DNA of 64,000 nucleotides from Bathymodiolus brooksi (Eukaryota; Mollusca; Bivalvia; Mytilida; Modiolidae): NCBI GenBank assembly GCA_963680875.1, contig OY804589.1, positions 26,462,353 through 26,526,352 on the forward strand. The letters are read 5' to 3'. Below are positions 21,601-27,378 of the stretch, in pieces. Position 1 is the stretch's first letter, and the number at the start of each line of letters is the position of its first letter. Both the position numbers and the translations under genes were made by a program. The notes beneath the pieces are model-generated. The model saw only the letters and a list, made by a program, of their open reading frames with translations, did not search any database and had not been told where the DNA came from.

Positions 21601-22102
21601 GGGACTGTTCCGACAGTGTGGTATTTTGGAGCTGTTGCGACAGTGTGGTATTTTTGTTATGGTACAACTTACCACAACTAAGAAGGACTTGAACCATTTC
21701 TTCATTGCCACTCTCTACTGCCACATGTAGCAATGGCGACCCTTCACTACCGACAAGATTCGGATCGGATCCAGATTGTAGCAACTCCGACATTTGATCA
21801 ACGTCATCTTGATACACTGCATGTAACATTTGCAATTGTTCCAGATTATGGACATTTCGGGTCAAATCTTGTAATGACATACTAGAACTCCGTCGCCTAA
21901 ATCCTGGACTAGATATGCCATCCACCGAAAGTTTGGTTTGTAACGAAATGCTGGAACTCCTTCGCCTTTGTCGGGCGACGGGGCTTGTTACTCGATCCGA
22001 CGACTTGTATATCGATACACTGGAACTCCGAGGTCTTGGTCGACCGGGTGGTATCATAGTTCCCTCTATCGTTGCTTTTTCCTTTGGATTTTTCAAAAAC
22101 AT
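3442..22102 (-). CDS. Ankyrin-repeat protein, four exons, 306 residues
   Basis: The coding sequence joins 22102-21673, 9676-9575, 4487-4281 and 3623-3442 (430+102+207+182 = 921 bp, 306 residues plus TGA). Every intron interrupts after codon position 1 and has GT-AG ends. Residues 1-85 are disordered and basic, with three related Arg-Arg/Pro-Arg-Ser-Ser-Ser motifs near 23, 47 and 69 that look like basophilic-kinase or 14-3-3 sites (inference). About five ankyrin repeats follow: 86-118, 119-151 ([11 protein letters not shown]), 152-184 (GQTPLMKAT), 185-217 (GRTALLASL) and 218-251 (GQSALYLTI). A degenerate sixth or capping helix lies at about 252-285 and the tail is basic. Ankyrin repeats bind partner proteins; the partner is unknown. 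There is no signal peptide or membrane segment, so the protein is probably intracellular. Intron 1 is 12 kb and rich in satellites. Extra in-phase exons cannot be excluded. Confidence 0.8.
3683..3900 (+). mobile_element. Two SINE-B tail fragments in intron 3
   Basis: The piece at 3683-3797 has the central domain and tail on the plus strand (tttcctccaccaataaaact, then gaaagtggcgttaaacacca). A second, shorter tail follows at about 3838-3900 (aactgaccgccac, then aaagtggcgttaagcacta). They lie in tandem within the intron between ankyrin exons 4 and 3. Confidence 0.75.
4199..4256. repeat. Short dispersed repeat, also at 63877
   Basis: The segment ccaatctaattaaaattaga, then a ctattttccatcggtt block, recurs with a few changes at about 63877-63935. 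These two sites lie next to different genes, so this is probably the end of a dispersed element. At 4085-4130 there is also a reverse-strand trace of family E (compare 51365 and 59305). Confidence 0.5.
4281..4487 (-). CDS. Ankyrin gene exon 3 (two repeats)
   Basis: 207 bp, phase 1 to phase 1. The acceptor is ttattatatag before 4487 and the donor GTACGA follows 4281. It encodes [18 protein letters not shown] and then a second repeat containing [17 protein letters not shown], ending RLMKA plus the first base of glycine. Both repeats have the TAL/SAL turn and the GxDVN hairpin typical of ankyrins. Confidence 0.88.
4822..4922 (-). mobile_element. SINE-B head fragment
   Basis: The tRNA-like head on the minus strand (plus-strand reading includes gggattcaaactcacaacg and ccatacgatcacgaccacga). 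Body and tail are absent, and 35 bases around the second promoter box are shortened compared with 53455-53530. Confidence 0.7.
5241..5600 (+). mobile_element. SINE-A copy, full length
   Basis: tRNA-derived SINE. The head starts gcattggtggtgtaatggtt and matches a tRNA-Gly start. A box-A-like TGGTGTAATGG and a box-B-like gggttcgggccc are 40 bp apart. The body contains ggcaatgtgtcc-type blocks (aatgtgtccgagtgtggaga), and the end ctcgccataatatagctgaa is followed by the tail. A run of Cs ends it. This unexpanded copy is the reference for the 54-bp array at 33.5-40.2 kb: its first about 54 bp are the array unit. Confidence 0.88.
5735..6065. mobile_element. SINE-C body fused to another element's tail
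   Basis: The piece at 5735-5940 is SINE-C on the minus strand (ccactttcagcaatatttca to the head region gggcgcgaacccacgccgta). At about 5945 it switches abruptly into acccatcacctttccttgtt, which is the 3' part of the GC-rich element seen complete at 16215-16606, ending with caatcaatcaatcaatc. This is either template switching or insertion of one into the other. Confidence 0.65.
6228..6290 (+). mobile_element. SINE-B head fragment
   Basis: The head only (ggggccgtcgtggtcgtgat, then acaaactacctccgcaatca), cut after about 60 bp. The stretch 6291-6870 is AT-rich and holds a (TTTA)n-like run at 6597-6665; I see no exon there. Confidence 0.7.
6872..7060 (-). mobile_element. SINE-B copy, head truncated
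   Basis: The tail (gcttaacgccactttcaaca), the central domain (ttattggtggaggaaaccgg) and a box-B-like segment (gcgggagtcgaacccacacc) are present. The copy then breaks off. Confidence 0.75.
7105..7480 (+). repeat. Dispersed family E followed by family D
   Basis: The piece at 7125-7290 matches family E (taatctgaagccgtaaatcg, aacacgaacctaaataaaaa; relatives at 51355 and 59300). The piece at 7335-7460 matches family D (gcgtttctggaataaccttc, aacaggatagccaaaa, tgcctgagggaggagaac; relatives at 15938, 43607 and 63205). The family-D piece contains the single copy of the segment that is amplified at 46.0-48.5 kb. The following 7480-8345 is AT-rich without a visible gene. Confidence 0.7.
8349..8628. repeat. 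Foldback inverted repeat, about 95-bp arms
   Basis: The left arm starts ataggtacccgatttg and the right arm ends caaatcgggtacctat. The arms also share the long block gttgaacaacttcaaacatt (inverted at about 8524). An 80-bp loop separates them. The ends form a clean palindrome, as in a foldback or MITE-type element. No target duplication is clear. Confidence 0.85.
8678..8750 (+). mobile_element. SINE-A 3' tail fragment
   Basis: The tail only (ctcgccatgaaatagctgaa, then gagttggcgttaaacaacaa), ending in the cactcactcaatcactc simple repeat that marks the 3' end of this SINE. Confidence 0.75.
8852..9280. repeat. Tandem repeat of about 66 bp, six to seven copies
   Basis: Each unit has gtatttttctagctcgtagt, ttaaaacatccccc, a T run, cacacacactacaaa and gttaaa. 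Copies differ in T-run length and in tagt/cagt/tggt, and one copy near 9187 has a duplicated tagctcgt piece. It lies in ankyrin intron 2, about 300 bp below exon 2. Confidence 0.9.
9575..9676 (-). CDS. Ankyrin gene exon 2 (one repeat)
   Basis: 102 bp, phase 1 to phase 1. The acceptor is ttaaatttcag before 9676 and the donor GTAATT follows 9575. It encodes [19 protein letters not shown] and then [13 protein letters not shown], a single ankyrin repeat that joins exon 1 (ending VQVLLSC) and exon 3 (starting AKLDSKD) in perfect repeat register. The 32-bp satellite begins only about 45 bp upstream of the acceptor. Confidence 0.85.
9722..15401. repeat. 32-bp satellite, roughly 175-180 units
   Basis: Units are built from cttgacttgacaaaacagac plus caaacgt and either tacagt or an extra cttga. 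The two main unit types (with acgtacagt, and with a third ttgac) are both 32 bp. Shorter types, caagt (30 bp) and cagacagtacag, are mixed in. The minus strand of the unit has no TAA, TAG or TGA at all, so three long open frames coexist and are artefacts. From 9.7 to 14.1 kb the unit types recur in long blocks (higher-order repeats). From 14.1 to 15.4 kb the array is mostly one type. It sits inside ankyrin intron 1. Confidence 0.97.
15402..15532. other. Short spacer after satellite
   Basis: A plain AT-rich stretch between the end of the 32-bp array and a SINE-A copy. No feature is recognised. Confidence 0.4.
15533..15765 (+). mobile_element. SINE-A copy with internally deleted head
   Basis: It starts catcggcggtgtaattgtta and jumps from ctcgcctcg straight to gtcaatccaaagac. 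The box-B region has been lost, so the copy is probably silent for pol III. The body (aatgtatccgagtggag) is intact and the tail is missing. Confidence 0.75.
15938..16135 (+). repeat. Family D dispersed element, good copy
   Basis: Begins aatgtagatatcaaatttag, contains gacgcgtttctgaaaaaacc, aaaacaggatagccaaaatc and ends near atgcctgaagggggagaac. This is the fullest copy of the element whose internal caggatagccaaaatc segment resembles the 21-bp satellite unit at 46.0-48.5 kb. Confidence 0.7.
16215..16606 (+). mobile_element. GC-rich dispersed element with CAAT-type tail
   Basis: Much more GC-rich than its surroundings: ccccgcgggaaccccgggta, then ccgaggtcccgtgttgagag, cacgttaaagaaccca, and a 3' part gaacaattgctcgctggacg that ends in caatcaatcaatcaatc. 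The 3' part recurs at 5945-6063. The cacgttaaagaaccca block is one I associate with mobile elements of marine invertebrates; the family is not assigned. Confidence 0.6.
16615..16918 (+). repeat. MITE-like fragment plus LINE 3' end
   Basis: The piece at 16620-16800 (tcattagggacaaag, gaaaagaggttcgattcata, ataggcagaattgactgta) matches 58690-58858. The piece at 16850-16915 ends in tttaatgacaataaaaaatt and tgaatttgaat, the kind of short 3' repeat found at ends of CR1-group LINEs. Its reverse complement occurs at 23935-24000. Confidence 0.6.
17239..17554. mobile_element. MITE-1 copy 2, 316 bp
   Basis: Terminal inverted repeats are caatcgtaactactcg at the left and tatagttacgattg at the right. The interior matches the element at 40914-41240 in the opposite orientation (shared ttgccggaa, atattggattttcgtgg, ttttcacatgtcagtt). 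There is no protein, so it is non-autonomous. The right terminus is partly degraded and no clear target duplication is visible. Confidence 0.85.
17690..17912 (-). mobile_element. SINE-B copy joined to SINE-A
   Basis: Tail, central domain (ggtggaggaaaccggaggac) and part of the head on the minus strand, after a (TTTG)n run at 17665-17697. At about 17912 it runs directly into the amplified body of a SINE-A, so one SINE inserted in the other. Confidence 0.7.
17913..18190 (-). mobile_element. SINE-A copy with 28-bp internal tandem array
   Basis: SINE-A on the minus strand. Its body segment tgaccctccactcgaacaca plus tcctgaaa is present four times in tandem (about 17920-18025) before the normal continuation gattccgaaccaagcagtc. 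In other SINE-A copies, such as 50262-50606, this segment occurs once. The head at the right end is worn (gtaccacactcgaggccag). Confidence 0.75.
18235..18420 (-). mobile_element. SINE-B copy, partial
   Basis: Tail (gcttaacgccactttcaaca), central domain (tattggtgggggaaaccgga) and the start of the head with gaattcgaactcgccacg. It is then cut. Confidence 0.7.
18421..19394. other. Intronic stretch, no gene seen
   Basis: Within ankyrin intron 1. A possible short inverted-repeat remnant lies at about 18553-18715 (ggtcgtagga at the left, tcctacgccc at the right). No exon, RNA gene or tandem array is apparent in the rest. Confidence 0.4.
19395..19668 (-). mobile_element. SINE-C copy, near full length
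   Basis: Third tRNA-derived SINE family. On the minus strand the head is gggtggctcaatgagttaag with a box B near gcgtgggttcacgcccggct, followed by a central domain akin to SINE-B (gtactctggcttcttccacc) and the tail. Relatives lie at 49737 (+), 50903, 52075 and 54545. Confidence 0.8.
19971..20238. repeat. 25-bp tandem array, about 11 copies
   Basis: Unit aaactagtttaaccccgcct plus gtact. Copies are nearly identical, with aaaccag variants at both edges. Single copies of the core aaactagtttaaccccgcc occur at 52400 and, varied, at 52812 and 60700, where they start dispersed family F. Confidence 0.93.
20258..21657. repeat. 27-bp minisatellite, about 50 copies
   Basis: Unit gaactgttccgacagtgtgg plus tatttta, with many point variants and some 26- or 28-bp units on the left (for example the ttgtatttt types). 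The right side (21050-21657) is more regular. The unit is stop-free in some frames on both strands, which explains several open frames there. It begins about 15 bp inside ankyrin intron 1. Single copies of the unit sit in family F at 52905 and at 61380. Confidence 0.95.
21673..22102 (-). CDS. Ankyrin gene exon 1 (start codon exon)
   Basis: ATG at 22102-22100. I prefer it because the frame extends upstream only by non-ATG codons. The exon gives 143 codons plus one base, then donor GTAAGT at 21672. It encodes the basic Ser-rich N terminus and the first one and a half ankyrin repeats ([29 protein letters not shown]). If the donor is skipped, reading continues in frame for about 30 codons into the adjacent minisatellite before a stop. 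Confidence 0.85.
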
Positions 22103-22262
22103 GGCGTTTTTATTACTCACAGTGTGTATTTTATGTTATCACAAATAAAATATTCAGGAAGACTGCAATAAAAAGACCAAATAAAAATGAACACATTTTA
22201 TTTTATTTTATTAAGCTGAAATATAATCGCAAATATAGAATAATATACTCTTGTGTAGGTCA

Positions 22263-22306
22263 GAGTTCAAACTCGTCATAAAACTTTTGAGCATGAGTTT
22301 GAACTC
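22263..22306. promoter_or_regulatory. 12-bp inverted repeat upstream of ankyrin gene
   Basis: gagttcaaactc and gagtttgaactc form a perfect inverted repeat with a 20-bp loop, about 160-205 bp upstream of the ankyrin start codon. A CCAAT motif (gcagccaatcac, plus strand) lies at about 22323. Whether this is promoter DNA or a small element end is unknown. Confidence 0.3.
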
Positions 22307-22459
22307 TTACTCGAAAAAAAGCAGCCAATCACAAGCAGTATCAAATAAATAGTTTGATCTGAGTGGACAAAATTTTATGACCGTAAGATCAGGTGTCCAT
22401 TAAACGAAGGTATCATACGACTACGACATGTCTCAGACATTTTGGGTCAGGTGTCGCAC

Positions 22460-22585
22460 GACTAAGATATGCTATATCGTGACGGTCAGTTTTATTGATG
22501 GAGGAAACCGGAGTACCCGGAGAAAACCACTGACCTGTCGCAAGTCACTGACAAGCTTTATCACATAAAGTTGCATCGAGAGTGT
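22460..22585 (-). mobile_element. SINE-B fragment
   Basis: Central domain (tgatggaggaaaccggagta and the tgtcgcaagtcactgacaag block) without intact head or tail. Confidence 0.65.
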
Positions 22586-23554
22586 CTTCAACCTACGCCA
22601 ACATTTTGAAATATCATATTCACGGTATGCCAACAAACATTATATTATAGGTGTTTATATAACAATTAATGACAGTTACAGGTAAGTAAATTTGGAAATG
22701 CAGGTCTCAAAAGTGAAATTTATTATAAAAAAACAAAAAACTAAACAAAAAACAATCTAAAAATATAAGAATAAGTCTGTTAAAATTTAACAACTTGAAA
22801 AAAAAATAATTAAACTTTTATAAAAATTTATATATAAAATAAAAATTCTGGTAAAATTAAACAAAAAACTGTAAATAAAAAAGATGAAAATGTAAAATTT
22901 TAGAATAATTTAAATAAACAATCTATCTAAAATGTATGAATTAAAAATATTATATGATACTCATGTAATTAAGCAATTTTCTTAAAATCTAAATTCAAAA
23001 GTTTTTAATAATATTTATTTATAGATTTAGAATTATCATAATTTTGAAAAGAGTATTTTTTAATTGCTCACTCCAAGCTAATTAATTATAAGATAATTCA
23101 GTTCACTCCAAGCTAATTATTTATAAGATAATTTGAAGTATGATAAAAAAAATATCTGTGCCTATAATATCCTAATTTATTTTCATGAAGTATGATATAA
23201 AAATATATATGCTTATAATATCCTATTTTATTTTCATAATGATTGATGTTAAAATATATGTGCTTATAATATCCTAATTATTTTTTATAAAGTTTGATAT
23301 TTAATATATGTGCTGTCAGATATACTGATTGTTGTGTGTGTTATTTCCATAAAATATGATTTTAAATACCTACTTAGTTTATTCACTCAATACTCACACA
23401 AAAACAAGACAACCTTACATTAAAAATCAATTGTGGACTTGGAGTACATTGACATCTCCCCCGATTTTACACTAATTAAACAATTAACCTATTCAACCTA
23501 TGCCAACAATCTTTTTTACCTTTTTATATATTTTTTTTAAAATGTTGGCATAGG
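22586..23554. repeat. Very AT-rich spacer with short tandem duplications
   Basis: Mostly A/T runs. At about 23085-23130 the block ctccaagctaattaattata is duplicated in tandem. At about 23136-23310 a block of about 60 bp (gaagtatgataaaaa, then gcttataatatcctaattta) occurs three times with changes. A 32-bp sequence caacctatgccaaca near 23495 is inverted at about 23545. No gene is seen. Confidence 0.55.
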
Positions 23555-23690
23555 TTGAATGAACACATCGAGGACACCTCGCCATGACCGATATTGAAGT
23601 CGCAACTCTAGTGGTGATAGACACTGATTCCACAGGTAGTTGTAAATCCAAATACCATATGATCACGACCACAACGGCCCCTAAATAATC
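23555..23690 (-). mobile_element. SINE-B head fragment
   Basis: Head only, minus strand (plus reading cacctcgccatgaccgatat, atatgatcacgaccacaacg). Body and tail are missing. Confidence 0.65.
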
Positions 23691-23741
23691 ATTAGACATA
23701 TCATCTTCATTTTATTAACAGATAGCTAAATATTTTTTAAT

Positions 23742-24238
23742 AATGTGGTCTTGTCCAGGTAATATGCCAAGATATTACCCAGGTCTGAGAGACATATTAC
23801 CCTCCCCAGTCGGGTAATATGTCTCACAGACCTGAGTAATATTTTGACATATTACCTGGACAAGACCACATTAATATCATTATTATACTGAGTGTCTAAT
23901 TGTCCAGGTAATATGCCAAAATATTACAGTACCAAATATCAAATTCAAAATTTTATTGTCATTAAACAATACAGTTTGTGACAATTATACAAATTATACA
24001 CATAAAAATGTAACAAAGAGAACATAAAATCGACATTTTCAAGTAAATATGTTAGGTGTCCCCTGTCCTCAGTTCTAATGACTTTTTTAAAAAGCACTAC
24101 AGAAACTTACACGAAATATATTATTATACTTCGTGTAAGTTTCTGTAGTGATATTTGATATTACCTGGGTAATATTTTGTCATATTACCTGGACAATTAG
24201 ACACTCAGTATAATAATGATATTAATGTGGTTTTGTCC
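23742..24238. mobile_element. Nested foldback element, about 497 bp
   Basis: Three stem-loops are packed together. The first (23742-23872) has arms of about 60 bp starting aatgtggtcttgtccaggta. The second (23873-24223) has arms starting atatcattattatactgagt. The third is a hairpin inside the second (24095-24150, cactacagaaacttacacga). After the second arm the outer start phrase reappears (aatgtggttttgtcc). The second loop also contains a reversed LINE 3' end (23935-24000). Confidence 0.85.
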
Positions 24239-25476
24239 ATTATTATATAAATATTTTTAAATTTACTTTTCATTCAAATGTTAATTTGAAGTATTAAATA
24301 CATTTTATTTATTTATTTTTCGGGAATAAAGGTTGGACTACCGGTACCTGTAGAATTCAACTGTTGCTTTACTGTTAGTACATGTATATGATTACATTTT
24401 GTATTTGGTTTATTTTCAGGATCCCCAAACTCTCAAATATTCTAGAAAATTCTTACCGTAGCACACGGCCATTGTGTTCTCTTCTTTATATTTTTTTTGT
24501 GTTCATTGTTATGTTTTGTTATTTGTATTTATTTTTTTATTGTGGGGAGGGGGGGGGGGGGGGCGATTCGGGTTTTTAAAAAAATTATTCTCAAATATTT
24601 TTTTTTAATTGTTTTCTTGTTTTGTTGGGGTTTTTTTTCCATTATATCTGCAATTAATGTGATTTTCTTTTCATATTACAATGTGAATCAAATATTTATC
24701 ATATAAACGACAACATATCAACATATATTTTCATCAATTATGATAATTATTGTGTATTTTCAGGAAAAAAATAAGTACAATGTATACTTATATCCATTTA
24801 GTTACTTATTTTGGTTTTATAAAAAAAAATTGAATGATAATTTATAATTTAAATTAAATTAAAAATAAATAAATAATTAATTAAAAGCGATGTAAGACTT
24901 ACCAATCCACTAACTAGTATTAATCCCACTTAAAATAAATCCTCACAGCTACTTCCACACGGACGTCATTGCTAAATTCCACAAAAATATATTATGAATA
25001 AATTAACTATTTTTAACGGTTCATAGTCACAATTTCGTCAAACAAATTGAACCCATCACGTCACAGGTGAACCTTATCCTTTCCCCATTCTTAAAAGCAG
25101 CCAACATGAATAATGTCACTAGTCAATCAAGGCTTCACTGACCGAAATATATTAGTATGTTAATTAATTACGACAGTTGATGGCCCTCGTCCAAATGTCT
25201 TAAAAGAAAATGCAATTTTTTATGTGTTGTATATAAGGCTTAAATATCTCTTACATATATCAAAAAAAAAAGAAAAAAGAAAAAAAAGATTGAAACAAAG
25301 GTATGATTGTAAGGAATTCGTACAAGGTACCAACTACAGTCAAACCTGCCTTTTAAGAGGCACCTCTATATAACAAATCACTGTCTATAAAGGACAGTCT
25401 CATCTTCCCCATTAATGAATAGTGCATCATAATTTTAACTTGTATGTAAAGGACAACTGCTCAAAAATACCACATT
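24239..25476. other. AT-rich spacer, no gene seen
   Basis: Holds long T and G runs (24545-24564 is almost all G) and AT-rich DNA. At 25330-25445 there is a fragment of a MITE-like repeat (acagtcaaacctgcctttta, gtctataaaggacagtctca) of the kind also present near 58690 and 61690. No exon is recognised. Confidence 0.45.
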
Positions 25477-25622
25477 TTCAAGTTCCCTTGAATGGCTGTT
25501 GTATCTTTATACAATAATCATTATATTTTACTTTATTTATTGTGTATGTGCTAATTATAAATGTTGTATCATGCCCTCCAGAGGCACTGATTTGGAAAAT
25601 AAAGTATCTTGTATCTTGTATA
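25477..25622 (+). mobile_element. 5'-truncated LINE 3' end
   Basis: A short segment ending cctccagaggcactgatttg, then aaaataaagtatcttgtatc and ttgtat. The AATAAA-like signal followed by a short repeated terminal motif (tatcttg) is the pattern of CR1-group LINE 3' ends. No coding part remains. Confidence 0.55.
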
Positions 25623-25676
25623 CAGGTTTGGCTGTATTTTCTTACTATTATACTTGTTATACATTATTCTTTTTCC

Positions 25677-25803
25677 TTTATTCTTCTGTCCGAACAAGAG
25701 ATATCAACGACCTGATGCTCCCTACCTCACCTCCTGTTCCTTTATTCTTCTGTCCGAACAAGAGATATCAACGACCTGATGCTCCCTACCTCACCTCCTG
25801 GCA
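25677..25803. repeat. 64-bp perfect tandem duplication
   Basis: Two adjacent copies of ttattcttctgtccgaacaa through ctcacctcctg with no differences over about 62 bp. This suggests a recent event. Confidence 0.9.
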
Positions 25804-25994
25804 TTTTTCGTGGTCTTTTTTGTACAATGATTTGAGACAAGAGGTAGTTGACCAGCAAGTTCTTTAAATAAGATAAAAAAAAAAAATGTTACAAATCTTC
25901 TAAATATGCGTTCGATAGTTGTGTTGGACGAAACAACGAGTCTTACGTTTGAAGAATGCAACTCAGTTTGCAAGTACTTTTTTTAAAATGACAA

Positions 25995-26180
25995 CCGCAT
26001 CGGTGGTGTAAAGGTTATCGTGCTCGCCTCGAGTGTGGTAGATCGTGGGTTCATCGGTGGTGTAATGGTTATCGTGCTCACCTCTAGTGTGGTAGATCGT
26101 GGGTTCATCGGTGGTGTAAAGGTTATTGTGTTCACCTCGAGTGTGGTAGATCGTGGGTTCATCGGTGGTGTAAAGGTTAT
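25995..26180 (+). repeat. 54-bp SINE-head array, left part (3.4 units)
   Basis: Three complete units and a partial one. In order they carry gtgctcgcc with gtaaagg, then gtgctcacc with gtaatgg, then gtgttcacc with gtaaagg. The first units to the right of the LINE repeat the same order. The array stops at taaaggttat, the LINE insertion point. Confidence 0.93.
26171..26180. repeat. LINE target-site duplication, left copy
   Basis: taaaggttat directly precedes the LINE 5' end and is repeated at 33536-33545 directly after its 3' end. Both copies are also normal parts of the 54-bp unit, so a longer duplication of about 172 bp is equally possible. Confidence 0.75.
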
Positions 26181-26538
26181 CTGAGTTCTGCGCATGTTCT
26201 GAGGTGGATAGTTGAGTTTTTTTTTCGTAGAAGGAAAAATGTAATTTTCTGTGCTATATCCCACTTTACGGGGGTATTGGACAATTTCAATAACTCAACA
26301 ATGATGATATAGTGATGATATAGTGCTAGATTCATGGAAAAATGAACTTTAAAATTCTGTAATGTTATTTCAAAATTTTTCTATATCAACGTGAAAACAG
26401 CTCACAGTGTCACCAGGTATACAGGTATATGTACACACATCAACAACGTTTAACTACCTTTGTTTACATTTTATCGACTGTCAATAAATCTACCAGTATA
26501 CCAAATAAGTTCATCACGGCTAAATTCATATTCCAACA

Positions 26539-27378
26539 ATGTCGACTCCACACAGCAGAATGCAACGAACAAGCAATCCCACTCCACCTGAACGTTCAGA
26601 TGTTAAAAAAACTAAAATGACTGGGTCTCAATTACCAGTAAAATCTCCGTCTAATATACAGTTAGTAGATGTTAATGTAAATAGAGAAATCCAACAGTCC
26701 TCGGTAATGCCACATTTGTCCTTGTCAGAAGAAGATATCGATAAAATAGCAACAGCGGTAAAGCAGAAAATCACTGTGGATATTGAATCGATAATAACAG
26801 CAAAAACAGAACCCCTCATATTTAGAATATCGGAACTAGAGCGAGAGAACAACGAGTTGATGGCTAATCTAGACTCACTCGAGCAATATGGACGAAGGAG
26901 CCTGATACGAGTAGCGGGCATCATTGAAGGTGGGTCTGACGAAGATACGAATACAATCGTCCAGAAAATAATTTCTGATATCGACCCTGATTTATCACCC
27001 ACTGACATTGAGAGATCACACAGGGTCGGAAAACTAGGTGATAGTAGAGGTCACAACCATGCCAGACCAAGACAAATCATTGTAAGACTAACAAACCCCA
27101 TCGTGAAAAGACGGATCCTTAAGTGTAGAAAAAACTTAAAATCATACTCAAAATACAAACACGTCTACATCAATGAGGACTTAACGCGCACACGTAACAA
27201 AATTCACTTGCATGCCAGGCAACTTCTGAAAAGGAAAACGATTGCCCAACTATGGACAACCAATGGTAAAATCCTGATGAAAGATAAAGACAACAGAATC
27301 TATGAAACAAACACAATGGATGCCCTGGCAGAAGTCGTACAACTACTAGATCCAACCTATGAACTTATACAGAAATAA
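26539..27378 (+). CDS. LINE ORF1 protein, coiled coil plus RRM-like
   Basis: 279 residues. The N-terminal 55 residues are Ser/Thr/Pro-rich. A predicted coiled coil runs over about 62-117 (SEEDIDKIATAVKQKI to LEREN and NLDSLEQYGRR). From about 118 an L1-ORF1p-like RNA-binding fold begins (SLIRVAGI), followed by a basic segment (RPRQIIVRLTNP, KRRILKCRKN) and a C-terminal domain (HARQLLKRK, then NGKILMKDKDNRIY). Proteins of this kind coat element RNA and chaperone nucleic acid during target-primed reverse transcription. The ATG at 26539 follows a short overlapping out-of-frame reading. There are no internal stops. It is the first of two frames of the same element. Confidence 0.85.
   Translation: MSTPHSRMQRTSNPTPPERSDVKKTKMTGSQLPVKSPSNIQLVDVNVNREIQQSSVMPHLSLSEEDIDKIATAVKQKITVDIESIITAKTEPLIFRISELERENNELMANLDSLEQYGRRSLIRVAGIIEGGSDEDTNTIVQKIISDIDPDLSPTDIERSHRVGKLGDSRGHNHARPRQIIVRLTNPIVKRRILKCRKNLKSYSKYKHVYINEDLTRTRNKIHLHARQLLKRKTIAQLWTTNGKILMKDKDNRIYETNTMDALAEVVQLLDPTYELIQK

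Noticed and set aside
20923..21711. 262-codon minus-strand frame with NSSKIPHCR repeats, and plus-strand counterparts
   Set aside because: These are the 27-bp minisatellite; the minus frame overlaps exon 1 of the ankyrin gene in the wrong phase.
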